A DNA stretch of 64,000 nucleotides from Eubacterium maltosivorans (GTDB taxonomy: Bacteria; Bacillota; Clostridia; Eubacteriales; Eubacteriaceae), in the NCBI RefSeq assembly GCF_002441855.2, contig NZ_CP029487.1, positions 930,001 through 994,000 of the forward strand. Reading direction: 5' to 3'. The notes beneath the pieces were generated by a model. That model ran no database searches. It was not told the origin of the DNA and was given only the letters and a program-made list of their open reading frames with translations. Both the position numbers and the translations under genes were made by a program. The stretch's first letter is position 1; each line of letters starts with the position of its first letter. Shown here one piece after another: positions 54,781 to 62,791 of this stretch.

Positions 54781-55293
54781 TTATTTAAAAATCGAACGGA
54801 GCCAACTGTCGCCCTGGGTGTCCGCTGACGCTCTCTGCGTGTTTTCCATGGTGGTTTCATAGACATACTGGCCGGCAGTGGGCGTGGTCATGCCGTAGCC
54901 CCTGGCAGTGGCCTCGATGCCGCTCAGATCATCGGTGCTGGCCATAATCTGTCCGTTTTTACTGTCGTTGACTGCCTGCTTGTCCTCAAGCTCAGCCTGC
55001 ATGGTGCGCACTTCCTCGTTCAGCTCTGAAATCATGGACTGCTGGAACAAAAGACCGATGCAGACCACAAAGATGAGCACTGCCGCGATCATCAGGTAGG
55101 ATAAGGCGGTAAGCTCCTTGGCCTTGGCGTGGCCGCGGTGTTTTCGGCTGCCTGCCCTGGCGGCTTTTACGTTACTTTTAGCTTTTTTATGTGATTTTTT
55201 GCGGGTGCTGGCATGGCCCAGGCTTTCGCTGGCTGAAGCAGCATCCAAATTCATGGTATCAGAAATAACCCAACTGTTCTGCATGTTCTCCAT
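54781..55293 (-). CDS. ftsL: FtsL-like septum formation protein
   Basis: 170 residues from the ATG at 55293, with AAGGAG about ten bases upstream. The N-terminal ~70 residues are basic and low in complexity (HASTRKKSHKKAKSN). One membrane segment (ALSYLMIAAVLIFVVCIGLL, about residue 64-83) is followed by a coiled coil and a C-terminal extracellular part. The layout fits FtsL, a member of the FtsQLB complex. Sequence similarity in this family is low, so location between rsmH and pbp is a main argument. Confidence 0.85.
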   Translation of the reverse strand: MENMQNSWVISDTMNLDAASASESLGHASTRKKSHKKAKSNVKAARAGSRKHRGHAKAKELTALSYLMIAAVLIFVVCIGLLFQQSMISELNEEVRTMQAELEDKQAVNDSKNGQIMASTDDLSGIEATARGYGMTTPTAGQYVYETTMENTQRASADTQGDSWLRSIFK

Positions 55294-55312
55294 TTTGATT
55301 TTGCTCCTTGTT

Positions 55313-56248
55313 CTATAGCTTTTCTGCAATTCTTAACTTAGCGCTTCTGGACCTGCGGTTGGCCTCGATCTCCTCCGCTGATGGAAGGATCGGTTTGCGC
55401 GTTATAATCTTGACTTCCGGTTTTTTCCCGCACACGCAAGTGGGGAACTCCGGCGGACAGGTGCAGGGGTTCTGCTTGTCCTTGAAAAAATGCTTGACGA
55501 TCCGGTCCTCAAGGGAATGGAAGGTAATGATGCACATGCGCCCTCCGGGCTTCAGTGCTTCGATCCCCGCTGAAAAGGCATCCTCTAAAATGTCCAGCTC
55601 ATGGTTGACCTCCAGGCGGATGGCCTGAAAGCTTTTGCGCGCCGGATGCTTCTCCTTGAAGCGCTCTTTAGCCGGGTAGGCGGCTTTGATGAGCTCGCTG
55701 AGCTCCAGGGTCGTCTCGATGGGCTTCGTTTCCCTTTCCTTTATAACGGCGTTTACAATACGGCCGGCAAAACGCTCCTCCCCATAGACCTGCAGCACCT
55801 TTTTCAGGCGCTCCGGCGGATAGGTGTTGACGACCTCATAGGCCGACAGCGCTGCTCCGCTGTCCATACGCATGTCCAGTGGGCCGTCGTGATGGTAAGA
55901 AAAACCCCGGGTTTCATCATCGAACTGAAAGGAGGAAACCCCCAGGTCGTAAATAATGCCGTCGATCTGTGAGACGCCGGTCAGCTCGAGTACCTCTTTC
56001 AGATTGACAAAATTATTTTTGACAAACTGCTTGTGGCACGCGCAGGGCGCGAGGCGTTTGCCCGCATAGTCCAGAGCAAAATCGTCCTGGTCGATGCCGA
56101 TCAGGGTTCCGTCTTTACTCAGGCGTTTGCAGATCAGCTCTGAATGGCCGCCGCCGCCCAGGGTACCGTCTACATAGGTACCGTCTGGCTTAATCATCAG
56201 CCCATCTACGGTTTCGTGCAAAAGCACCGTTGTGTGTGAAAATTCCAA
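55313..56248 (-). CDS. rsmH: 16S rRNA C1402 N4-methyltransferase
   Basis: 311 residues. RsmH (MraW) methylates C1402 in the P site of 16S rRNA. SAM-binding DGTLGGGGHSELI near residue 28, YDLGVSSFQFDDETRGFSY near residue 100 and ALKPGGRMCIITFHSLEDRI near residue 238 are hallmarks. It follows mraZ by 17 bases. The end slightly overlaps an unused upstream start of ftsL. Confidence 0.97.
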   Translation of the reverse strand: MEFSHTTVLLHETVDGLMIKPDGTYVDGTLGGGGHSELICKRLSKDGTLIGIDQDDFALDYAGKRLAPCACHKQFVKNNFVNLKEVLELTGVSQIDGIIYDLGVSSFQFDDETRGFSYHHDGPLDMRMDSGAALSAYEVVNTYPPERLKKVLQVYGEERFAGRIVNAVIKERETKPIETTLELSELIKAAYPAKERFKEKHPARKSFQAIRLEVNHELDILEDAFSAGIEALKPGGRMCIITFHSLEDRIVKHFFKDKQNPCTCPPEFPTCVCGKKPEVKIITRKPILPSAEEIEANRRSRSAKLRIAEKL

Positions 56249-56265
56249 AGGCTCCCTCCTTTCTG

Positions 56266-56688
56266 CTAAATTCCCAGCTCTGCCATTTTATCGGCAATAT
56301 CGCTGACGTCCATATTGTTGTAGTTGTCCCAATTTTCTGTGTTCCAGATTTCAAGCCGGTTGGAAACGCCGATAATCTTGGTTTCCTTCTCCAGCTCCGC
56401 ATGCTTTCTGAGCGTCGCGGGAATGGAGATACGCCCCTGCTTGTCCAGCGCGCACTCGGAGGCGCCGCTGAAAAAGAAACGTGTGAAATCCCGGGCGTCC
56501 TTATCCGAGATGGGCAGGGTTCTGAGCTTGTTCACAAAGATCTCCCACTCCTCGGTTGAAAAGACAAAAAGGCAGCAGTCAAGCCCCTTGGTGATGACAA
56601 AGTCCTTGCCCAGCGCCTCCCTGAATTTGGAGGGGATGATCAGACGGCCCTTGTCGTCAATATTATGCTCGTATTCGCCAAAGAACAT
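56266..56688 (-). CDS. mraZ: Transcriptional regulator MraZ
   Basis: 140 residues from the ATG at 56688, where the family-typical [16 protein letters not shown] begins. A GTG start eight codons earlier (56712) also has a ribosome site and cannot be excluded. MraZ has two AbrB-like SpoVT domains ([12 protein letters not shown] and [13 protein letters not shown]). It binds direct repeats in its own promoter and controls the dcw cluster. Three GTGG repeats with 10-base spacing lie upstream, at 56751-56774. Confidence 0.95.
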   Translation of the reverse strand: MFFGEYEHNIDDKGRLIIPSKFREALGKDFVITKGLDCCLFVFSTEEWEIFVNKLRTLPISDKDARDFTRFFFSGASECALDKQGRISIPATLRKHAELEKETKIIGVSNRLEIWNTENWDNYNNMDVSDIADKMAELGI

Positions 56689-56750
56689 GCCAAACGCCAC
56701 CCTTTCTTCCACTAATCTCCCACTTTATTGGGTTACTACTCCAATTCTCC

Positions 56751-56784
56751 CCACATTATACCACAATGCACCACCCAGGGACAA
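56751..56784 (-). promoter_or_regulatory. mraZ promoter with MraZ-box repeats
   Basis: On the minus strand TTGTCC (56779-56784), 18 bases, TATAAT (56755-56760). GTGG occurs at 56771-56774, 56761-56764 and 56751-56754, exactly ten bases apart, the arrangement described for MraZ boxes. The -10 box lies between two repeats, so MraZ binding should exclude polymerase. Confidence 0.7.
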
Positions 56785-56974
56785 GTTATTACCACCAATC
56801 TTAAAAAATTAAATATTTACTTTTGCTCTTTATTTTAATAATTTTTGGGTATTACTTAAGCTGAAGTCCGTTTCAACCCACATTACCCCTTGTTCTGCGC
56901 GCTTTTTTAGTTTAATATAGTAGGGATCATTCAAATACTTTAACGCTATTAAATTGTAAGGAGTACGTGTATAA

Positions 56975-57244
56975 ATGAGAGCAGTAGTTACGGTCATTGG
57001 TAAGGACCGCACAGGAATTATTTACAATGTGTCCAAAATTCTGGCAGAGAGCAACGCCAACATTGAGGACATCAGCCAAACGGTTATGCAGGACTTTTTC
57101 ACCATGATCATGCTGGTGGACGTCACCAAGATGACCTGCGATTTCGCGCAGCTCAAGGAAGAGCTGGAAGCGCTCAGCAAGACCATCGGCATGTCGATCC
57201 GCATTCAGCATGAAGACATTTTTAATGCCATGCATTCCATTTAA
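56975..57244 (+). CDS. ACT-domain protein, UPF0237 family
   Basis: 89 residues, a single ACT domain: RAVVTVIGKDRTGIIYNVSK (residue 2 on) and ANIEDISQTVMQDFFTMIML. Family members are small amino-acid-sensing proteins. It is separated by 13 bases from a UPF0210 gene, and the UPF0237-UPF0210 pair is widely conserved, implying a joint function that is not established. AAGGAG lies about 12 bases before the ATG. The divergent neighbour is mraZ. Confidence 0.93.
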   Translation: MRAVVTVIGKDRTGIIYNVSKILAESNANIEDISQTVMQDFFTMIMLVDVTKMTCDFAQLKEELEALSKTIGMSIRIQHEDIFNAMHSI

Positions 57245-57257
57245 GAGGTGATGCGCG

Positions 57258-58616
57258 ATGGCAATGTTTAAAGATGTGCTTGAAACCGTCCGTATGATCG
57301 AGAAGGAAAATCTGGATATCCGTACCATTACCATGGGGATCTCTCTGATGGACTGCATCGACGCCGACGGCGAAAAAGCCCGCCGCAAAATTTATGACAA
57401 AATTACCCGAATGGCTGAACACCTGGTATCCCAGGGCGAACGCATCGAAACCGAGTTTGGCATTCCAATCGTCAACAAGCGCGTCTCGGTGACGCCCATT
57501 TCTCTGATTGCGGGGGCCAGCAATGACACGGACTATGTGGCCTACGCCGAAACCCTGGATAAAGCCGCCCACGAAATCGGCGTCAACTTTATCGGCGGGT
57601 TCTCCGCGCTGGTGCCCAAGGGCTTTACACGGGGGGACCTCAACCTGATCAACTCCATTCCCGAGGCGCTGGCCTGCACCGAGCGTGTCTGCTCCTCTGT
57701 CAACCTTGGCTCCACCAAAACTGGAATCAACATGGACGCGGTTAAAATGATGGGCGAGATTGTCAAACAGACGGCTTACCTCACACGCGACGACGACTCC
57801 ATCGGCTGCGCAAAACTGGTGGTCTTCTGCAACGCGGTCGAGGACAACCCCTTCATGGCAGGCGCCTACCACGGCATCGGCCAGCCGGACACTGTGCTGC
57901 ATGTGGGTGTCAGCGGACCGGGCGTTGTCAAAAAGGCTCTTGAAAAACACCAGAATGCCAGCTTTGACGAGATGGCTGAGATCATTAAAAAGACAGCCTT
58001 TAAGATCACCCGCGCCGGCCAGCTTGTGGGCACCACAGTCGCAGAGCGCCTGGGCGTTCCCTTTGGCATTCTGGATCTCTCTCTGGCTCCAACACCCGAA
58101 ATCGGCGACTCTGTTGCCCGTATTCTTGAAGAGATGGGACTGGAACACTGCGGCGCCCACGGAACCACCGCAGCGCTGGCCATGCTCAACGACGCGGTTA
58201 AGAAAGGCGGCATCATGGCCTCTACCTCCGTTGGCGGCCTGAGCGGCGCTTTTATTCCCGTCAGTGAGGACGAGGGCATGATCGAGGCAGCCTCCATTGG
58301 TGCGCTGTCCCTCGACAAGCTGGAAGCCATGACCTGTGTCTGCTCCGTCGGCCTCGACATGATCGCCATTCCGGGCGATACCCCTGCCGCGACCATCTCC
58401 GGCATCATCGCCGACGAGGCGGCCATTGGCATGATCAACGCCAAAACCACCGCTGTGCGCCTGATTCCAGTATACGGCAAGGGCCTTGGCGAGTCTGCCT
58501 CCTTTGGCGGGCTGCTGGGCACTGCGCCCATCATGGCAGTCAATCCCAACGACTGCTCTGTCTTTGTGAACCGCGGCGGCAAAATTCCCGCTCCGATCCA
58601 CAGCTTTAAAAATTAA
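57258..58616 (+). CDS. UPF0210 (DUF711/PFL-like) family protein
   Basis: 452 residues, the full family length. The fold is related to pyruvate formate-lyase, but no radical role has been shown. Conserved segments are [19 protein letters not shown] (near residue 24), [18 protein letters not shown] near residue 112, [13 protein letters not shown] near residue 219 and GGAHGT-like [20 protein letters not shown] near residue 297. It is in an operon with the ACT-domain gene. Codon usage is richer in G+C than in the left half of the window. Confidence 0.93.
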   Translation: MAMFKDVLETVRMIEKENLDIRTITMGISLMDCIDADGEKARRKIYDKITRMAEHLVSQGERIETEFGIPIVNKRVSVTPISLIAGASNDTDYVAYAETLDKAAHEIGVNFIGGFSALVPKGFTRGDLNLINSIPEALACTERVCSSVNLGSTKTGINMDAVKMMGEIVKQTAYLTRDDDSIGCAKLVVFCNAVEDNPFMAGAYHGIGQPDTVLHVGVSGPGVVKKALEKHQNASFDEMAEIIKKTAFKITRAGQLVGTTVAERLGVPFGILDLSLAPTPEIGDSVARILEEMGLEHCGAHGTTAALAMLNDAVKKGGIMASTSVGGLSGAFIPVSEDEGMIEAASIGALSLDKLEAMTCVCSVGLDMIAIPGDTPAATISGIIADEAAIGMINAKTTAVRLIPVYGKGLGESASFGGLLGTAPIMAVNPNDCSVFVNRGGKIPAPIHSFKN

Positions 58617-58784
58617 AAAAATTCGAATTCAAATTTAACGCCCGGCCTAAGATAAATGGCAAAATATAAGACGCAGCGCCGTTCATAACGAAAGCGCGCA
58701 TCCAATATATGCAGCTGATTTTGAACGGTACCGCAGCGCGGCATTCTGGCATTTATCGGCGGCCGGCAAACAGGGGGAGAAAAC

Positions 58785-59045
58785 ATGGAAGATTTAAAAG
58801 TAGCAGTTTGTGTCTGTACAGAATGTGTCATGAAAGGCGCCATGGACATCATCGAATCCATCGAGAGCTTAAACGATGTGAAGGATGTTCTGGAGCTTTC
58901 ACGCGGTATTTATATCGAAACGGTTAAATGTATCGGCGAAGCAAGGCATGGAATGAAATCCCCTATTGTTTCTGTCGGAGATGTTGTGATCGAAAAGGCA
59001 AATACTGAGACTGTTATGGCACAAATTCTTGAAATGACAAAATAA
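58785..59045 (+). CDS. Small thioredoxin-like protein next to the hydrogenase
   Basis: 86 residues. Cysteines at 9 and 14 (VCVCTECVMKGA) have the C-x4-C spacing of the thioredoxin-like [2Fe-2S] ferredoxins (NuoE/HydA-associated), and Cys49 follows 34 residues later, as in those proteins. The fourth ligand, normally in CxxxC, is Ala53 (CIGEARHG), and there is an additional Cys11. The cluster may be absent or use Cys11. GGGGGAG precedes the ATG. It is separated from the hydrogenase gene by 23 bases, so it is a probable partner or electron carrier. The identification is structural inference. Confidence 0.7.
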   Translation: MEDLKVAVCVCTECVMKGAMDIIESIESLNDVKDVLELSRGIYIETVKCIGEARHGMKSPIVSVGDVVIEKANTETVMAQILEMTK

Positions 59046-59068
59046 TCAAGAAGGAAGTGAATTTGTAA

Positions 59069-60589
59069 ATGAGAGGAATTTACACACCTGTGACCAAAAT
59101 CCGTCGTCAGGTTTTTGCCGCCATTGCCAAAATGGCCTATGAGGGCGGCGATTACGCCAGTAGAGTGGAAGAAATCCCTTTTGAAATTATACCCGGAGAG
59201 GTCGCAAACTACCGGGACAGCGTTTTTAAGGAAAGGGCCATCATCGGGGAGCGCCTGCGTCTCGCCATTGGCCTGCCCTTATACCCGGTCGACCAGCCTT
59301 CTCCCATCTCCAGAGATGTGGAGGAGAGCGCCATCGCTGAAAAGGTCTATGATCCACCGCTGGTTAATGTTATTCCTTTTGCCTGCGACGCCTGTGAGCC
59401 CAAGGCTTTCATGGTGACGGACAACTGCCGGGGCTGCCTGGCGCACCCCTGCGTATCGGTCTGTCCGGTAAACGCAGTCTACATGAAGGACGGCAAATCC
59501 CATATCGATAAAGAAAAGTGCGTGCGGTGCGGGCGCTGCCGGGAGGCCTGCCCATACGAGGCCATTGTAAAATACGACCGGCCCTGCGCGGCTGCCTGCG
59601 GCGTCGACGCCATTGAGAGCGACGAGCTGGGACGGGCCAAAATCAATTACGACAAGTGTGTTTCCTGCGGTATGTGCCTGGTCAACTGTCCCTTTGGCGC
59701 CATCGCGGATAAAACCCAGATTTTTCAGCTGATCCACGCCATCAAGGAGGGCGATGAGGTCATTGCCGAGATTGCCCCGGCCTTTGTCGGCCAGTTTGGC
59801 CCCCTGGCAACACCGGAGAAGATCAAGGAGGCCATTAAGGAGCTGGGCTTTGCCGATGTGGTGGAGGTTGCCCTGGGCGCTGACCTGGGCGCGGTCGAAG
59901 AGGCCCACCACTATGTCAACAAAGTCGTTAAGGGTGATGATCCCTTTATCGGCACCTCCTGCTGCCCCTCCTGGTCTGTCATGGCCAAGACAAAATTCCC
60001 GGAGATCGCCCACTGCATTTCCGGCGAGCTGACCCCAATGGTGGCCACGGCCCGCATTATTAAAAAGGAACACCCCAAGTCCAGGATTGTCTTTATCGGC
60101 CCCTGCGCGGCCAAAAAGCTGGAGGCCTCCAGAAAAAGCGTGCGCAGCGACGTGGACTTTGTCATCACCTTCGAGGAGCTCATGGGCATGTTCGTGGCCA
60201 AGGGCATTGAATTCGGCGACCTCGGGGACGACGGCAAGCTGGACGACGCAACCGCGGCCGGCCGGGGTTATTCTGTGGCCGGGGGCGTCGCAGACGCCAT
60301 CTGCAACGCAGTCCATGACCTCTACCCGGGCGTGGATGTAAAGATCGACCGCGCCGAGGGCCTGAGGGAATGCCAGAAAATGCTGAAGCTGGCCCAGGCT
60401 GGCAAGCGTGACGGCTACCTGTTGGAGGGCATGGCCTGCCCGGGCGGCTGTATCGGCGGCGCCGGCACACTCATGCCGATTAAGAAGGCCGTCACAGCGG
60501 TTACCAAGTTCCAGAAAGAGGCCGACGAAAAACTGGCGACCAAGAGCGCCTATATGTCTGAGCTGAATCTGATGGACGATAAAAAATAA
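59069..60589 (+). CDS. [FeFe] hydrogenase, group B-like
   Basis: 506 residues. The enzyme would reduce protons to or oxidise H2 in the cytoplasm. The H-cluster motifs are TSCCPSW (near residue 299), GPCAAKKLE (near 348) and EGMACPGGCIGGAG (near 452); the second differs from the MPCTAKK of group A, as is usual for group B. Three [4Fe-4S] motifs are visible in the first 220 residues: CRGCLAHPCVSVCP, CVRCGRCREACP and CVSCGMCLVNCP. There is no N-terminal [2Fe-2S] domain. Maturases HydEFG are not in the window. The partner may be the 86-residue protein upstream. Confidence 0.92.
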   Translation: MRGIYTPVTKIRRQVFAAIAKMAYEGGDYASRVEEIPFEIIPGEVANYRDSVFKERAIIGERLRLAIGLPLYPVDQPSPISRDVEESAIAEKVYDPPLVNVIPFACDACEPKAFMVTDNCRGCLAHPCVSVCPVNAVYMKDGKSHIDKEKCVRCGRCREACPYEAIVKYDRPCAAACGVDAIESDELGRAKINYDKCVSCGMCLVNCPFGAIADKTQIFQLIHAIKEGDEVIAEIAPAFVGQFGPLATPEKIKEAIKELGFADVVEVALGADLGAVEEAHHYVNKVVKGDDPFIGTSCCPSWSVMAKTKFPEIAHCISGELTPMVATARIIKKEHPKSRIVFIGPCAAKKLEASRKSVRSDVDFVITFEELMGMFVAKGIEFGDLGDDGKLDDATAAGRGYSVAGGVADAICNAVHDLYPGVDVKIDRAEGLRECQKMLKLAQAGKRDGYLLEGMACPGGCIGGAGTLMPIKKAVTAVTKFQKEADEKLATKSAYMSELNLMDDKK

Positions 60590-60643
60590 GCGCTCTAGAG
60601 AGCATCTTTATAAAATATTTATACGATCCGCCAAGCCTTAACA

Positions 60644-60687
60644 CCACCTTCACGCCAAACGTGATAAGCTATCCTTAAAGAAGGTGG
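60644..60687 (+). promoter_or_regulatory. Inverted repeat that may hide the ribosome site of the 39-residue ORF
   Basis: CCACCTTC (60644-60651) is complementary to GAAGGTGG (60680-60687), which contains the AAGGTGG ribosome site. Inside lies a nested CACG/CGTG stem (60651-60663). The structure could limit translation of the ORF at 60693. Confidence 0.45.
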
Positions 60688-60692
60688 AAACT

Positions 60693-60812
60693 ATGGCAAA
60701 TATCTTTTTACTCTTAATATTCATTTTTACTGGCATCGCGGGCTATTTCGCCGCCTCCCACATCGACAGCTTTATAAGAAAGCTGCGCACTTACGGGTGG
60801 CGCAGGCTGTGA
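60693..60812 (+). CDS. Tiny membrane protein (39 residues)
   Basis: ATG at 60693 with AAGGTGG six bases upstream; 39 codons to TGA at 60810-60812. The N-terminal half is a hydrophobic helix (MANIFLLLIFIFTGIAGYF) and the C terminus is basic (FIRKLRTYGWRRL), the usual topology of small single-pass proteins. It is followed closely by a terminator. I do not recognise the family. Coding status rests on the ribosome site, the composition and the position, so it is tentative. Confidence 0.5.
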   Translation: MANIFLLLIFIFTGIAGYFAASHIDSFIRKLRTYGWRRL

Positions 60813-60832
60813 AGTGATCACGTATCATTAAA

Positions 60833-60866
60833 AAGACGACCGTACAAAACAGGCGGCCGTCTTTTT
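60833..60866. terminator. Terminator (copy E of the hairpin family)
   Basis: AAAGACGACCG...CGGCCGTCTTT around the 21-bp core at 60838-60858, with seven T on the plus strand and A5 on the left, so it can stop transcription in either direction. The loop is CAAAAC instead of GAAAC. Confidence 0.85.
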
Positions 60867-60943
60867 TTGATACTCCCTCCCTGCTCTGGGTATAAACGAG
60901 ACAGAAAGGCATTTATGCCGTTTACGATGAGGAGGAAAATAAA

Positions 60944-61150
60944 ATGACAAAACACACCATTGCAGGCGAATTTGACAAAATAAAAAACAAGCTGCACCGC
61001 AAAGATAAAGCCGGGCATCCCAAGGAGCTGGATGTGGAGGATGTGATTTCGGAAGAAATTGATCTAAATTCAGAGGCGGCGGTAAACATCAGCGAGCACA
61101 ACAGCCGCGAACACGCCAGCCATCCGTCCATTGACGATATGACCCGGTAA
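60944..61150 (+). CDS. Small charged hypothetical protein (68 residues)
   Basis: 68 residues with GGAGG about eight bases before the ATG and an intrinsic terminator nine bases after the stop codon, so it looks like a real monocistronic gene. It is hydrophilic: basic at the start (KNKLHRKDKAGH), acidic in the middle (DVEDVISEEIDLNSE), and rich in His/Ser at the end. No membrane segment or known motif is seen. I do not recognise the family. Confidence 0.6.
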   Translation: MTKHTIAGEFDKIKNKLHRKDKAGHPKELDVEDVISEEIDLNSEAAVNISEHNSREHASHPSIDDMTR

Positions 61151-61159
61151 AACCACGAT

Positions 61160-61193
61160 AAGCGGGCAGGCCTTTTGACCTGCCCGCTTTTTT
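61160..61193. terminator. Terminator between the 68-residue ORF and the SGNH gene
   Basis: A perfect 11-bp stem AAGCGGGCAGG/CCTGCCCGCTT with an 8-base loop and a T tract to 61193 on the plus strand. It separates convergent genes. Confidence 0.88.
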
Positions 61194-61200
61194 ATTCTCA

Positions 61201-61848
61201 CTATCCAATAATACGCTTAACTTCCTCTACCATGGCCTTGCCAAGCAGCTCGTGCTGGTCTGCCTGAAGGTGGAGGCCGTCCTCATCGCTGCTTTTTACC
61301 ACTGTTCCGGCGTCGAAGAACTCGACACCGTAGGCTTCAGCCACACCCTTGTAGAACTGGGCGACATCCTTGGATTTTTCTTCGTTGCCTGCAAACATGT
61401 ACTTGAACACGCCGTCTGCGATTGGCCCCAGCGGCGGCGGTCCTACCAACAGCACCTTGGGCTCGCCGGTATAGTCTCCGACCTGATGCAGGGCTTTATC
61501 CACCAGAATACCCACGCCGTTGGCAATATCCTGGGGCGATACGGTATAGCGCACCTTGAGGTCATTGGTGCCCACAAAGATGATGATCATGTCAAAGGGC
61601 GCCTGGGCGTCCATGGTTGGAATGATCTGGTCCTTGCCGCAGCGGTATTCCTCGATGGGATCGTCCCAGACAGTGGTACGGCCGTTAAGCCCGTCGGCGA
61701 TGACCTTGTACCCGTCCCCCAGGCCGGCCTGCAGTACGCCCGGCCAGCGCACATCGTCATCCCATCGCTCCAGCGGCTTGATCATGTCGTTTGAGGGCTT
61801 CCAGCCCCAGGTGTTTGAGTCTCCAAAAATCAAAACAGTCTTTTTCAT
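61201..61848 (-). CDS. SGNH/GDSL-family hydrolase (arylesterase-like)
   Basis: 215 residues without a signal peptide. Block I is LIFGDSNTWGW (residue 6 on, catalytic Ser11), block II Gly in LGDGYKVI, block III VGTNDLK near residue 92, and block V DEDGLHLQADQHELLG near residue 188 (catalytic Asp and His). Such enzymes hydrolyse esters or acetylated sugars; the substrate is unknown. It lies downstream of the GlpP-type gene, with a TAAGCC-TTCG-GGCTTA hairpin (61875-61890) between them. Confidence 0.9.
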   Translation of the reverse strand: MKKTVLIFGDSNTWGWKPSNDMIKPLERWDDDVRWPGVLQAGLGDGYKVIADGLNGRTTVWDDPIEEYRCGKDQIIPTMDAQAPFDMIIIFVGTNDLKVRYTVSPQDIANGVGILVDKALHQVGDYTGEPKVLLVGPPPLGPIADGVFKYMFAGNEEKSKDVAQFYKGVAEAYGVEFFDAGTVVKSSDEDGLHLQADQHELLGKAMVEEVKRIIG

Positions 61849-61887
61849 TATATTACCTCCACTAAAATATATTTTAAGCCCGAAGGC

Positions 61888-62469
61888 TTATGAACCAATG
61901 GTCTGCCATAATGCCGGCTTGGTAACGGCCGCGGCCAGGGCGCCGTTATCCAGGGCTGCTGTCACCAGCGCTTCCTCCATGCCCAGCCCGCCTGCCAGAA
62001 GCGGCACCCGTATCTGGCGCAGAATGGCCTCGTAGATGCTGCCCGGTATGGTCATGGGCATGACCAGTCCCGCGTCGGGCCGGCTCTCATTAATGCTCTG
62101 GATGCCTGTGGCCAGGGCGTTGGTATCAATGAGGAACAGCCCCAGAATCGAGAGCATTTCCTCCTCCTTTATCCACCGCACACACTGGGGCTTCATGGTG
62201 ACCACTGCGTCCGCCCCCAGCCTTGACAGAAAATCGATGCTGGTGCGGTCCCGGGCCAGCCCCTTGATGGAATCCTGATGCACCACCGCTTTGCGCCCGT
62301 ACTGGTGAATGAGCCTGATGATTTTTGGCAGGGTGTTAATATCCCCCAGCTTGAGCATAACGCAGGGCAGGCTGGTCTTTGTGAGCACACACTTCAGCCC
62401 CTCTGCCGAATTGACCGACGGGATGATCCGCGTGCCGGCGAGCAGCAGCTCCAGTTTAGACGTTTCCAA
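61888..62469 (-). CDS. Glycerol-3-phosphate-responsive antiterminator, GlpP family
   Basis: 193 residues from a TTG at 62469, chosen because AGGAGG lies seven bases upstream and the length then equals that of Bacillus GlpP; an ATG start further upstream lacks a ribosome site. It is a TIM-barrel-like RNA-binding regulator: RIIPSVNSAEGL, VVHQDSIKGLARDRTSIDFL, and the phosphate-loop-like VPLLAGGLGMEEALVTAALD near residue 150. It prevents termination in glp leaders when glycerol-3-phosphate is bound. No glp gene is next to it here, so the target is elsewhere. Confidence 0.87.
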   Translation of the reverse strand: METSKLELLLAGTRIIPSVNSAEGLKCVLTKTSLPCVMLKLGDINTLPKIIRLIHQYGRKAVVHQDSIKGLARDRTSIDFLSRLGADAVVTMKPQCVRWIKEEEMLSILGLFLIDTNALATGIQSINESRPDAGLVMPMTIPGSIYEAILRQIRVPLLAGGLGMEEALVTAALDNGALAAAVTKPALWQTIGS

Positions 62470-62533
62470 AAAAATCCCTCCTGATTTTAGGTATAAAAAA
62501 TCCGTATCATACCTCATCGCACAACAAATAAAC

Positions 62534-62548
62534 GTTACACTGTGTAAC
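62534..62548. promoter_or_regulatory. 15-base palindrome upstream of the GlpP-type gene
   Basis: GTTACAC-T-GTGTAAC is perfect over 7-bp arms, about 65 bases before the TTG start. It looks like an operator for a dimeric repressor. The expected -10 region of the gene is TATGAT near 62511, with only a poor -35. Confidence 0.45.
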
Positions 62549-62693
62549 AAGGTATAATACGGACAACTCTTAGACTCAAGTCCCTAAATGAATGATTAAT
62601 TGTTTACATTATATGCTAAACCTTTTCAGTTGTCAAGCTTTAAATTAGAGAAGCCGTAGAGGGGCAGATTTGCACCTGAACTTTCCACTATCC

Positions 62694-62731
62694 ACTTTCA
62701 ACTTTCAACTTTCAACTTTCAACTTTCAACT
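62694..62731. repeat. Tandem heptamer repeat
   Basis: ACTTTCA is repeated five times in a row (62694-62728) and partly once more, with degenerate copies to the left. It is a noncoding microsatellite in the 352-base gap 62470-62821, which holds no gene that I can support. Confidence 0.9.
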
Positions 62732-62791
62732 GAACAGTCCTCTCTTTAACGCTCTGCCTGTTCATGATATCCTTTGTCTGCACTTTGAGAC

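Noticed and set aside
57222-58601. Long minus-strand open frame of 459 codons opposite the UPF0210 gene
   Set aside because: It is His/Gly/Asp-rich shadow sequence of a GC-rich gene with well-recognised family motifs on the plus strand.
59279-60316. Minus-strand frame of 345 codons opposite the hydrogenase
   Set aside because: The plus strand carries all H-cluster and ferredoxin motifs; the antisense frame has no family resemblance.
62694-62731. Short tandem units considered as a CRISPR array
   Set aside because: The repeat unit is seven bases with no spacers and no cas genes nearby.
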